From CAVOAK01 sp965217615 (lineage in GTDB: Bacteria > Pseudomonadota > Alphaproteobacteria > UBA8366 > CAVOAK01): 64,000 nt of DNA. The notes beneath the pieces are model-generated. The model worked only from the letters and a program-made list of their open reading frames with translations, was not told where the DNA came from and ran no database searches. Location of the stretch: contig CBDCIT010000032.1 in NCBI GenBank assembly GCA_965217615.1, forward strand, positions 66,675 to 130,674, read 5' to 3'. Of the stretch, positions 44,968 to 53,263 are shown piece after piece. Every line of letters begins with the position of its first letter. Position 1 is the stretch's first letter. Made by a program: the position numbers and the translations under genes.

Positions 44968-45804
44968 CTACCAAAGGCTTCCGGCGCTTACGGTTAGATC
45001 CTGCATGGTGAGACCACGGGCCTCCTCACGACAGAGATAAAGCGCAAGAGCTCCGATTTCCTCTGTCTGTATTAGTCGCTTCTGGGGATTGGCGTCCCTG
45101 GCCTTGGCAACATAGGCTTCGCCCGACCGCCCCTCTTGATCCTCGGCGATTCGCGTCATCCAATGGCGGCCGAAGCCGGTTTCTACCCAAGTCGGGCTGA
45201 TAGCGTTGCAGGTAACGCCATGCTCGGCGCCTTCCAGGGCCACGCAACGAGTGAGCCCCACGACCGCAGCCTTGGACGCGCAGTAGGCGCCTGATGTTGG
45301 CGCGCCGACGGAGGCGGCGGTCGACGCGATGTTGATAATGCGGCCCCACTTTCGCTCGATCATCCCCGGCAGGCACAGTTTAATGGCGCGGTAGGTGCCG
45401 TTCAGGTTCACGTCGATCACTTTGTGCCAGAGCGAGTCAGCATGGCCGCAGATCGTTTGCTCCGCCGTAATTCCGGCGGCGTTGGCAAGAATGTCCACTT
45501 TCCCGAAGGCCCCGACCGCGGCCTCGAAAAACATCTTGACGGAGGCGGTCGAGGTCACGTTGAGTTCCATGGCAAGGAGCCTGACACCCTTGTCCTCGAT
45601 CTCCCGTCCGGTCTCGACGAGTTCGTCTTCGCCCGGCAGATAGGAGAGTTCACCTCCGGCCCGAGAGGCCGCCGTGTCGGCCAACAGCGATCCGATGGCA
45701 ACATCGGCTCCCGCGCCTGCGAAGGCCAGCGCCAGCGCCTTTCCCATACCCGAAGCGCCTCCCGTCACTATCGCGGCACGGCCGTCGAGAAACGAATCGC
45801 TCAT
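44968..45804 (-). CDS. Short-chain dehydrogenase/reductase
   Basis: A 278-residue classical SDR: cofactor motif VTGGASGMGKALALAF (about 13-28), ANAAGITAEQ (about 107), catalytic Ser in IINIASTAASVG (about 157) and AYCASKAA (about 172-179). It lies 24 bases downstream of the aldehyde dehydrogenase gene on the same strand, so it is likely co-transcribed and could oxidise an alcohol or beta-hydroxy intermediate of quaternary-amine breakdown. Substrate unknown. Confidence 0.85.
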   Translation of the reverse strand: MSDSFLDGRAAIVTGGASGMGKALALAFAGAGADVAIGSLLADTAASRAGGELSYLPGEDELVETGREIEDKGVRLLAMELNVTSTASVKMFFEAAVGAFGKVDILANAAGITAEQTICGHADSLWHKVIDVNLNGTYRAIKLCLPGMIERKWGRIINIASTAASVGAPTSGAYCASKAAVVGLTRCVALEGAEHGVTCNAISPTWVETGFGRHWMTRIAEDQEGRSGEAYVAKARDANPQKRLIQTEEIGALALYLCREEARGLTMQDLTVSAGSLW

Positions 45805-45828
45805 GTTACGTCCCGTCCCGCGGCGCGC

Positions 45829-47292
45829 TCAATACGGACAGTCGACATCGCCCATTTCCACGTAAACGCTCTTGAGCTGCGTGTAATGCTCAATGGTGAC
45901 GAGACTGTTCTCGCGGCCGATACCGGACTGCTTGTAGCCGCCGAACGGCATCTCGATCGGCGTTATGTTGTAGTTGTTGATCCAGCAGGTTCCTGCCTGC
46001 AATAGGGCGATTACCCTGTGCGCGCGCTGAATGTCACGGGTGAACACGCCGGCGGCGAGACCGTAGCGCGTGTCGTTTGCCCGGGCGACGACCTCGTCTT
46101 CCGATTCGAAGGTAAGTACCGCCATCGCAGGACCGAAGATCTCCTCGCGGACGATGGTCATGTCGTCGGTACAATCGTCGAATACCGCGGGCCTAATGAA
46201 GTAACCGCTGCGAAGTGTCGGATCGGCTGGGCGCACACCGCCACAAAGCAGCTTTGCGCCTTCGGAAACGCCGGCAGCGATATAATGGTCCACTTTCTCG
46301 AGGTGTTCCGCGCTGATAAGCGCCCCGATCTGAGTCTCCGGGTCCATGGGGTCACCGAGCTTGAGCTTCTCAACTCGGGGCAGGAGGCTTTCCAGGAACG
46401 GTCCGCGGATAGCCTTCTCGACGAACACCCGGGTGCCGTTCGAGCAGACCTCCCCTTGCGTGTAGAAATTCGCCATCATCGCCGCAGACACCGCGTTATC
46501 GAGATTGCAATCGGCGAAAATGATAAGGGGCGACTTGCCGCCCAACTCCATCGTAACGTTCTTGAGTGTGCTGGCAGCGTCGGCCATGACCTGCTTGCCG
46601 GTCGCCACCTCGCCCGTTAGAGACAGTTTGGAGATATCCGGGTGTAAACTGAGCGCCCGGCCCGTGCTGGCAGGGCCATGAACGACATTAAAGACTCCCG
46701 CGGGCACGCCGGCCTCGGTGTAAATCTCGGCAAGCTTGGAGGTTGTTAGAGGCGTCTGCTCGGCGGGTTTGAAAACCATCGCGTTGCCACAGGCGAGCGC
46801 CGGTCCCGACTTCCAACAGGCGATCTGCAAGGGATAGTTCCAGGCGCCAATTCCCGCGCACACGCCCAAGGGTTCGCGCCTTGTGTATGCGAAGGCGCCG
46901 CCGAGGTCGAAGTGTTGGCCGTGGAGGCTGGCTGCGAGCCCCGCGTAATACTCGATCGCGTCCGCGCCGGAATGCACATCGACGGTGCGCGCTTCCTGGA
47001 TCGGTTTACCCGTATCCATAACTTCGAGCTGCGCCAGTTCTTCGTTGCGGGAACGCAGGATTTCCACGGCGTTATTGAGAATGCGACCGCGTTCGGCGCC
47101 GTTCATGGCTGACCAGCGACGGAATCCTTCCATCGCCGATTCGACGGCCCGAGCTACATCGGCCTCGCCCGCGAGCGCAACTTTGCAGATCACCTCACCG
47201 GTGGCTGGGTTGATGGTCTCAAAGGTCTCCCCGGAGCCGCCGTCGAGGTATTGACCGCCGATGTAAAGTTTCTGCAAGGGCAGCATTTTCAT
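45829..47292 (-). CDS. betB: Betaine-aldehyde-type aldehyde dehydrogenase
   Basis: A 487-residue NAD(P)-dependent aldehyde dehydrogenase from MKMLPLQKLYIGGQYLD (an upstream ATG at 47322 would add ten residues). NAD-site WNYPLQIACWK, active-site MELGGKSPLIIF and catalytic Cys in YTQGEVCSNGTRVFVE (about 280) are present; the latter resembles BetB. It would make glycine betaine from betaine aldehyde, or gamma-butyrobetaine from 4-trimethylaminobutyraldehyde. The divergent GBBH-like dioxygenase favours the second, but both are possible. Confidence 0.85.
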   Translation of the reverse strand: MKMLPLQKLYIGGQYLDGGSGETFETINPATGEVICKVALAGEADVARAVESAMEGFRRWSAMNGAERGRILNNAVEILRSRNEELAQLEVMDTGKPIQEARTVDVHSGADAIEYYAGLAASLHGQHFDLGGAFAYTRREPLGVCAGIGAWNYPLQIACWKSGPALACGNAMVFKPAEQTPLTTSKLAEIYTEAGVPAGVFNVVHGPASTGRALSLHPDISKLSLTGEVATGKQVMADAASTLKNVTMELGGKSPLIIFADCNLDNAVSAAMMANFYTQGEVCSNGTRVFVEKAIRGPFLESLLPRVEKLKLGDPMDPETQIGALISAEHLEKVDHYIAAGVSEGAKLLCGGVRPADPTLRSGYFIRPAVFDDCTDDMTIVREEIFGPAMAVLTFESEDEVVARANDTRYGLAAGVFTRDIQRAHRVIALLQAGTCWINNYNITPIEMPFGGYKQSGIGRENSLVTIEHYTQLKSVYVEMGDVDCPY

Positions 47293-47585
47293 CTGAGCAA
47301 CGGTAGTGTGATCGGGTCGCAAGAAGCCCGTGACTTCACTAAATGGTTGAAGCTACCGGTCGTCGCGATCTCGACAAACGTCTTGAGGTGTTGATGTTCA
47401 TGGGCATCTGCGCGATTGACCATCGAGAATTTCGATAATATTAAGCAAAAGGTTTTGTTATTCAAATAGTCGAGCTTTGGGCATATTCTTACTGCGATAG
47501 TATAGACGGCGTTAACTGCCGTTGGCTATGGGATATCCGACCTTAGCTCTGGATTCCAAACGGACGTGCGCAAGTGAGATCGACC
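47293..47585. promoter_or_regulatory. Divergent promoter region with ACGGC-n7-GCCGT palindrome
   Basis: The 293-base gap between two divergent catabolic genes is AT-rich around 47435-47470. It contains ACGGC-GTTAACT-GCCGT at 47506-47522, a candidate operator about 65 bases before the dioxygenase start. No promoter box is assigned. Confidence 0.4.
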
Positions 47586-48788
47586 ATGCCGAGTGAGGTC
47601 GTCGACATCGCGGGGGCTGGCCCCGATACTGAGAAGCGGCGCGCGATAGCCGCCGAACCTCTCGAAAAACAGGTCCGCGTGACGTGGAACGACGGACGCA
47701 CGGCCGTCTTTCACTTCCTCTGGCTGCGGGACAATTGCCACTGCCCCCAATGCAGACATCCCGAGACGTTGGAGCGCAGCTTCGACTTGCTATCAGTGTC
47801 TGAAGACCTCCATACCCGTTCGGTCGCTGTCGCGAAGAACGGCGCGCTCAAGATCATTTGGTCTGTAGACGGTCATGAAAGCGTGTACGAGCCACAGTGG
47901 CTCAGCGAGTACTGCGGTGCCGATCAGGTATCTGCATCACAGGCGCCGCACCGCCGGCCGTGGGGCGCAGGAATGGCGGAACAATTGCCGACGGCAACCT
48001 ATGACGCGGTAATGGCAAGGGACCGCGACCTGCTGGAGTGGCTGCAGGTGCTACGCGACCAGGGCGTAGTGGTGATGCGCGGCGTCCCTTGCAAATTTCA
48101 GCAAGTGCTGCGTGTCGCTGAACGCATCGCTTTTGCGCGTGCCTCCAATTTCGGCGTGGTCTTCGATGTCGAGGCGAAGTTGGAGCCGAACAGCACGGCC
48201 TATACCGCGCTTGCGCTTCCGAACCACACCGACATCCCATTTTACGAGCTGCCGCCCGGCATCCAATTTCTCCATTGCCTAACGAGCGACGCCAAGGGTG
48301 GAAATTCGGTCGTCGTGGACGGATTCGCTGTGGCTGAAGCCTTGCGCGAAGACGACTCCCAGGCGTTCGAGTTGATGGCGCGCGTGCCGATTGGCTTTCG
48401 CTTCGAGGACGCCAATTCAGATTACCGCACATCGTCTTCGGCGATTGTGCTCGACGCGCAAGGGTCGGTCTGCGAGTTCCGCTTCAATCCATTCTTGACC
48501 GCACCCTTCACTGTTCCGACCGACGAGATGGACGCCCTTTACAAGGCCTTCCGAAAACTGATGGCGCTCACCCGGGACGCGCGGTTCGAGGTTAGGCTGA
48601 GACTCGGGCCCGGAGACCTCATCGGCGTCGACAACCGCCGCGTGCTCCATGGCCGTGACGCCTTCGAGGCGGATAGCGGCCACCGCCACCTGCAAGGCTG
48701 CTACGTGGACCGCGACGAGATTATCAATAGAATTCGCGTGCTGGAACGTGCTTTGGGCAGCTCGGAATCGCTGCGCAATTCCGTCTGA
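47586..48788 (+). CDS. Gamma-butyrobetaine hydroxylase-like Fe(II)/2-oxoglutarate dioxygenase
   Basis: A 400-residue enzyme (GTG 47574 would add four residues). The N-terminal zinc-binding domain has FLWLRDNCHCPQCRHPETL (about 45-63). The C-terminal TauD-like catalytic domain has NHTDIPFYELPPGIQFLHC (His-x-Asp iron ligands, about 214-232), the distal His in RRVLHGRDAF (about 355) and the 2-oxoglutarate Arg near GHRHLQGCYVDRDE. The family includes GBBH, trimethyllysine hydroxylase and the phosphonate hydroxylase TmpA. Its neighbour is an aldehyde dehydrogenase, not a PhnZ-type oxygenase, which favours GBBH here. Confidence 0.82.
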   Translation: MPSEVVDIAGAGPDTEKRRAIAAEPLEKQVRVTWNDGRTAVFHFLWLRDNCHCPQCRHPETLERSFDLLSVSEDLHTRSVAVAKNGALKIIWSVDGHESVYEPQWLSEYCGADQVSASQAPHRRPWGAGMAEQLPTATYDAVMARDRDLLEWLQVLRDQGVVVMRGVPCKFQQVLRVAERIAFARASNFGVVFDVEAKLEPNSTAYTALALPNHTDIPFYELPPGIQFLHCLTSDAKGGNSVVVDGFAVAEALREDDSQAFELMARVPIGFRFEDANSDYRTSSSAIVLDAQGSVCEFRFNPFLTAPFTVPTDEMDALYKAFRKLMALTRDARFEVRLRLGPGDLIGVDNRRVLHGRDAFEADSGHRHLQGCYVDRDEIINRIRVLERALGSSESLRNSV

Positions 48789-48872
48789 GATCTGACGGAC
48801 ACGCCGGATTTGGCAGATTCTGCACCGATCGGACCGCTGCTCAGGGCCCGCGGCGCGGCCAATCCAGCCAAA

Positions 48873-49673
48873 TCACCGCGCATCCGTAAGATGTTTCAGT
48901 GCCGCATCATGGGACCGCGCGTCACCGGTGGCCAGAAAGCGTGGTCCTGAGTCGATGGTCAGCGCGCGCCCCTGCCAGTCGGTGATGATGCCGCCCGCCC
49001 CTTGGACGATGGGTGCGAGCGCACAGTAGTCGTAGATGTGACAGGCGACCTCCAGCCCGACATCGATATGGCCGTCGGCAATACGCCCGAAGGCGTAACA
49101 GTTTCCGCCGTAGACCGTCCATTTCGCCGCTGATCTAAGCCGTTCAAATGCCGAGCGTTCCTCGCCAGTGAAAGCGTCAGGCGAACTGGTGCAAATCAAT
49201 GCCTGCGAGAGGTCGGAGCATTCGCGCACGCGGATCTGACGCCCGTTGTAAGTAGTCGGCCCGCCGGCGACACCGATCCATCGCTCCGCAGTGCAGGGCT
49301 GGTCGATTACGCCTAGGGCGGGGACGCCGTGTCGAGCGAGCGCGATAAGGGTCCCGAATACCGGTAGGCCGGCTATAAATGCCTTGGTACCATCGATCGG
49401 ATCGACCACCCATACGAACTCCGCGCCTTCGTGCAGTGAGCCAAGTTCCTCGCCGATGATTCCGTGCTCAGGATACTCGGCTTCGATTGCCCGGCGGATC
49501 GCTGCTTCCGCCTCGCGATCGACCGGCGTCACCGGCGTCGAATCGCTTTTCTCCAGGACCTCCTTGAAACCGCCGAACCCGGCCCGAATGATGGTCCCGC
49601 TCTTATCGGCGAGGCGATGGGCGAAGCCCACAAAGTATTCCAATTCATTCTCGGTCATATCAGACTCGCCCAT
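48873..49673 (-). CDS. Inositol-monophosphatase-family phosphatase (HisN-like)
   Basis: A 266-residue Mg-dependent phosphatase (start at 49673, or at the MTENELEYF codon five residues later). Metal-site motifs GEELGSL (about 75), WVVDPIDGTKAFIAG (about 89-103) and CHIYDYCALAPIVQGAGG (about 218-235) are complete. The DGTKAF form is typical of histidinol-phosphatase HisN-type members. It is downstream of the MetE-like gene (100 bases), same strand. Whether it acts in histidine synthesis or on an island intermediate is unclear. Confidence 0.82.
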   Translation of the reverse strand: MGESDMTENELEYFVGFAHRLADKSGTIIRAGFGGFKEVLEKSDSTPVTPVDREAEAAIRRAIEAEYPEHGIIGEELGSLHEGAEFVWVVDPIDGTKAFIAGLPVFGTLIALARHGVPALGVIDQPCTAERWIGVAGGPTTYNGRQIRVRECSDLSQALICTSSPDAFTGEERSAFERLRSAAKWTVYGGNCYAFGRIADGHIDVGLEVACHIYDYCALAPIVQGAGGIITDWQGRALTIDSGPRFLATGDARSHDAALKHLTDAR

Positions 49674-49773
49674 TCCTTTAAATACCGAAGCTCCTGGTTC
49701 GGGAAGAAAGCCGTCCCACGGGCCACGGCCGTCGGAACTAATCCTAGCATACGGCGCAATGGTCGCAGACTGA

Positions 49774-50829
49774 TTAGGCGGCGAGACGCGCAGCCGCCGT
49801 CATGTTGCGGAGCTTGTCGAGCGCAAGCCGGCGACCGAGAAACACTAGACCGCAGTCAGGGGCGAGGAGCAATCGCTCCTTCTCAACATGACGAAGAGCC
49901 AACGTAATCCGCTCGTGAATTTCCTCTACCGTTTCGACACGGCTCTCGGCGATTGCAATCACGCCCAGGACGATGGTGGTGTTGCGGAAACGCGGAAGCA
50001 GGTTCGAGAGATCGTTGTGACGATGGGCATCCTCGAGACTCACTTGGTCGAGCGGCGCGGCGTCGAGCGCCTCGGCCAATTCCAGGTAGGCCTCCTTCGG
50101 CGCCTTCGGATAATCTGGATCGTCCAACCTATCAGGATATCCACAGCAAACATGCGTGATTTTCATGACCTTCTGCGGCAGCCCGTCGAAACAACGCACC
50201 AGATTTTGCAAGCCGTAATCGAGCGCTTGCGCGGGCCTTCGCGCGAACAGTGGCTCGTCCACTTGGATATGGGAGCAGCCGGCCTTGGCTAAGGCGCGAA
50301 CCTCTGCATTCAATGCCTTGGCGAGAGCCTCCCCCAGTTTCACTGGATTGCCGTAGAAACGGTCCACCGTTGAGTCGGCGATCGTCATTGGACCAGGCAG
50401 GGTGATCTTCACCGGCCGCTCTGTGACCTCCTGCGCCACTCGCCAGTCCCTCGGCAGGAATGGCTCGCCCACGGAAATTCGACCGGTCACAGTTGGCACC
50501 AAGGCGCGGTAAAAGCCGCGCATTACGTGCTCTTCCAACTGCTCGAAGTCGAATCCCTGGAGATGACGGCAATGGTAGTAGATGTAATTCTCTCTTCGGA
50601 TTTCACCGTCCGTCGGAATATCTACGCCGGCCTCAACCTGATCGCGTACAACCTCATGGGTCGCGCGAACGAAAAGGTCCTCCGCCTTGGCATCGCTCGA
50701 TGCTAGCGCCTCGGCATAGGCAACCGTCGGGATCCGGTGGTCACGCCCATTCGGCAATTTGAACCAATCAGGTATTGAAACGTAGTTGGGCTTTGGATAG
50801 GCGCCAATCGTCGTGGTCAGCAAGGCCAT
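49774..50829 (-). CDS. Core MetE-like (cobalamin-independent methionine-synthase family) methyltransferase
   Basis: A 351-residue protein containing only the C-terminal catalytic barrel of MetE, starting MALLTTTIGAYPKPNYVS. The zinc ligands are recognisable as His and Cys in ITHVCCGYPD (about 225), Glu in QVSLEDAHRHND (about 262) and Cys in LAPDCGLVFLGRR (about 325). Core-MetE proteins lack the folate-binding N-terminal half and may use other methyl donors. It lies between the TmpAB-like pair and a phosphatase, all on one strand. Its donor and acceptor are unknown; methyl transfer from a betaine intermediate is a hypothesis. Confidence 0.8.
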   Translation of the reverse strand: MALLTTTIGAYPKPNYVSIPDWFKLPNGRDHRIPTVAYAEALASSDAKAEDLFVRATHEVVRDQVEAGVDIPTDGEIRRENYIYYHCRHLQGFDFEQLEEHVMRGFYRALVPTVTGRISVGEPFLPRDWRVAQEVTERPVKITLPGPMTIADSTVDRFYGNPVKLGEALAKALNAEVRALAKAGCSHIQVDEPLFARRPAQALDYGLQNLVRCFDGLPQKVMKITHVCCGYPDRLDDPDYPKAPKEAYLELAEALDAAPLDQVSLEDAHRHNDLSNLLPRFRNTTIVLGVIAIAESRVETVEEIHERITLALRHVEKERLLLAPDCGLVFLGRRLALDKLRNMTAAARLAA

Positions 50830-51052
50830 TGACTTCTTTCCCCCTTCTTGGCTAGTCGGCGCGGTGCTTTCATGCCGCCAGCGATAATGTGGGATCCAAA
50901 CCCGGCCCGGGTCTATCGCAAAGCGCCGGTGCTGATTGGATCTCGCAAACACATCCGAATTGGATACTTCGAGCCAGCTTTATCCTAATTGAAAGAAATT
51001 CCCTTACGGCCGGGTAGCAATTCCTGCACCTTCGAATACTGACCAAACTCAA

Positions 51053-51604
51053 TTAAATATCAATAAGTGGTTCCAGGAGCGGAGCGTAGTACCCGAATTC
51101 AGGCACCGTAATTCCGAAGACTTTTCCGGCATCGTCCCAGCGCCTAAGCTGAATCGCCTCTTGACTATGGGGGCTGGACCAAAAATTCTGGGCTTCCTTG
51201 CCGGACATTGGCCCTCCTTGCAGGCTAAGCGTGCGTCGGGAAGGAGGCGAAAGACACTCCAGGTAACTCGGCTCAACACAGCAGAGATAGCGCTTGGCTT
51301 CCACGTGCAAGCGCACCGGCTCGCAAACCTCGGGACCGAAGAATTGCCTCAGATGGCGTCCGCCAACGACGTCGTGGTGGCGATGCCAGTCGTCGTCCAC
51401 GGAGGCGTCCTGGACCAGGTGACCGAAGTCGTGCATCAGCGCCGCAACGATGAGCGCCTCAGGCGCGCCATCCGCCTCCGCCCGCGACGCGGTTTGGAGC
51501 ATGTGCTCTGCAATTGTAACCTGTTCGCCCAGATAAACTGCACCGCCCCGTACGGCAAATATCCGGGCAAGATCGGCGACGACGCGCGCCTTGGTCTTGG
51601 TCAT
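51053..51604 (-). CDS. tmpB: PhnZ/TmpB-type HD-domain oxygenase (phosphonate cleavage)
   Basis: A 183-residue HD-domain protein starting MTKTKARVVADLARIF. It has YLGEQVTIAEHMLQTA (about 22-37), matching the Tyr/Glu of PhnZ, then ALMHDFGHLVQD with the HD pair (about 55), HRHHDVVGGRHL and PVRLHVEAKRYLC (about 97-109). PhnZ-type mixed-valence di-iron oxygenases split the C-P bond of 1-hydroxyphosphonates; TmpB does so on hydroxylated 2-trimethylaminoethylphosphonate, giving glycine betaine and phosphate. It follows the TmpA-like gene by 16 bases. Substrate is inferred from this pairing. Confidence 0.8.
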   Translation of the reverse strand: MTKTKARVVADLARIFAVRGGAVYLGEQVTIAEHMLQTASRAEADGAPEALIVAALMHDFGHLVQDASVDDDWHRHHDVVGGRHLRQFFGPEVCEPVRLHVEAKRYLCCVEPSYLECLSPPSRRTLSLQGGPMSGKEAQNFWSSPHSQEAIQLRRWDDAGKVFGITVPEFGYYAPLLEPLIDI

Positions 51605-51620
51605 GCTGCTTCTTCGCTTC

Positions 51621-52811
51621 CTATTGTGGTATCCCGTCCGAGATCCGGCGCAAGAGCGAGTCGAGCGCATCGCGATCGGCGTAGCAGCCCTGCAGATGAC
51701 GGTGTTCATGGGCCGAATACTCTCGCCGGCCGTGAAGGACGCGCCGGTTGTCGACGATGAAAAGATCGCCTGGTGTCAGGCTGAATGAGACCTCGGCGTC
51801 CCAGTCGCGCAAGAGCTGGCCGAAGTGCCTGTAGGCGGCATAGAAATCCGTCATGACAGCAGTCGGAAGTTCGAAGGCCGCAGCAGAACGGTTGTTGTAG
51901 CGGATTGCTGTAACTGCACCTTTCCGATCAACCGCAATCAGCCGGCCGCTTGCCCGAAGATCGGTATTGCGATCGGTGAAACGGAAGGGCACCTCATAGC
52001 GCGAGAGAAGATCGAAATGGCCTGGTGCCTCTGCACGGAGCCTTTCCTCCGCCAGGAATCCGTCGACGACAAGTGACGCGCCGCCGGACCCCGTTGCAGC
52101 CAGGCAGTGCAGTAGTTGCAGACCCGGCACGGGATCGCGGTAGGGGTTGTCGGTGTGCACGCCTAGAGCCGCGGCCGTGTAAGCCAAATTGTTGGGTCGC
52201 GGTTTCAATATCACGTCGAAGACGCGCCCGTAGTTGGTCTCCCGAACGTGACCGAAGAGTTCCGCCACACGGGCAACCTGACCCGTTTCCGTCGGAACAC
52301 CGCGCAGCATAGCGAACCCGTATGTGCGAACCATGTGCAACCAGTTTCCGAGCGCCCACCGGCTCGCCGTGACCTCCACATAATCGGCGGACGGTAGCTC
52401 CTGCGTAAGTTCGCGGCCCCAAAAACAAGCGATCAAGTATCGCTCGCGACGTCCCGCGTCGTTATAGGAATTGGAACGCAACCAGTGGGCATCGATCACT
52501 CCCGCATGTCCCTCGGGTGCAAAGCACAGCGAGAGGTTGCCAGATCGAGTGACCGAGGCATCGGTTACCACGAGCTCGTCGGGGAGGGTGGTGATATCGA
52601 AAAGTCGCTGGCCGCTGACCTCGTCCCTGCAAAGCGAGCAGCCGCAGTTGTCCCGCAGCCACTGAACTTGGAACTGACTCGCACACCCGTCGCTCCACCG
52701 AACTGACACGCTCTCCCCCCGATTGGACACGCGCGCGATCCGGCCGCGTTCCGTCTCATCGCCGGCGTGCGGTCGCAGCTCGGAAATCTTCCTCGGGCGA
52801 GCTTGTGTCAT
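51621..52811 (-). CDS. tmpA: TmpA-like Fe(II)/2-oxoglutarate dioxygenase (GBBH family)
   Basis: A 396-residue enzyme from MTQARPRKISELRPH (upstream ATG at 52880 possible). The N-terminal zinc domain has VQWLRDNCGCSLCRDE (about 47-62). The catalytic domain has GVHTDNPYRDPVPGLQLLHC (His-x-Asp, about 211-230), FIVDNRRVLHGRREY (distal His, about 355) and HRHLQGCYADRD (about 375). Sequence alone cannot separate TmpA from gamma-butyrobetaine hydroxylase, but the tight operon with a PhnZ/TmpB-type oxygenase matches the two-step 2-trimethylaminoethylphosphonate pathway. It is the second GBBH-family enzyme of the window. Confidence 0.75.
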   Translation of the reverse strand: MTQARPRKISELRPHAGDETERGRIARVSNRGESVSVRWSDGCASQFQVQWLRDNCGCSLCRDEVSGQRLFDITTLPDELVVTDASVTRSGNLSLCFAPEGHAGVIDAHWLRSNSYNDAGRRERYLIACFWGRELTQELPSADYVEVTASRWALGNWLHMVRTYGFAMLRGVPTETGQVARVAELFGHVRETNYGRVFDVILKPRPNNLAYTAAALGVHTDNPYRDPVPGLQLLHCLAATGSGGASLVVDGFLAEERLRAEAPGHFDLLSRYEVPFRFTDRNTDLRASGRLIAVDRKGAVTAIRYNNRSAAAFELPTAVMTDFYAAYRHFGQLLRDWDAEVSFSLTPGDLFIVDNRRVLHGRREYSAHEHRHLQGCYADRDALDSLLRRISDGIPQ

Positions 52812-53236
52812 CCCAACCGCAATGCTCCGGACGAGCGGCTTCGTCAGCTCAAATTTGGGCCGTCGCGCGCCGAATTGCAATGCACTATGCTAAGTTCGCG
52901 CCCTCAGGGCATATATCGGTTCTCAATGTGAGGATGTCATTTACAATAACTTGCAACCACCAGGCGGTCCCAACCGTGGGATTTGTGCGGACCGCGCTGT
53001 TCGATTATAGACTGCTTGCTTCTTGTTCCGTCGCCAAACTGATGCGACGTTTGAGTAGTACCACAACAGCGCCCGCTTGCATGCAGAGCAAGAAGAGAAT
53101 AGAAGGCGTGTCGATATGTGCAAGCGTAGTTGGGCTCAAGTTCGAAGCGGTAAATGGTTGCGCACGAAATTGGCTGCTGACAATTTGACCCCCCCCTTAA
53201 ATACGCGGCCATTTTTCGCACAACTGCCTACCGGTC
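52812..53236. other. Gap upstream of tmpA-like gene, with IS21-like end relic
   Basis: About 425 bases without a convincing gene. It must hold the tmpAB promoter. Near 53180-53200, GACAATTTGACCCCCCCC resembles the ATTGACCCCC repeats of IS21 ends and may be a relic of another IS terminus just outside IS-A copy 2. Confidence 0.4.
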
Positions 53237-53263
53237 TGTCAATCGGCGTCCAAAATTGACCCC

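Noticed and set aside
53229..53236. Shared ACCGGT just left of both IS-A copies as part of the element or a target duplication
   Set aside because: It is not repeated at the right ends, and the following base differs (G against C); more likely coincidence or weak target preference.
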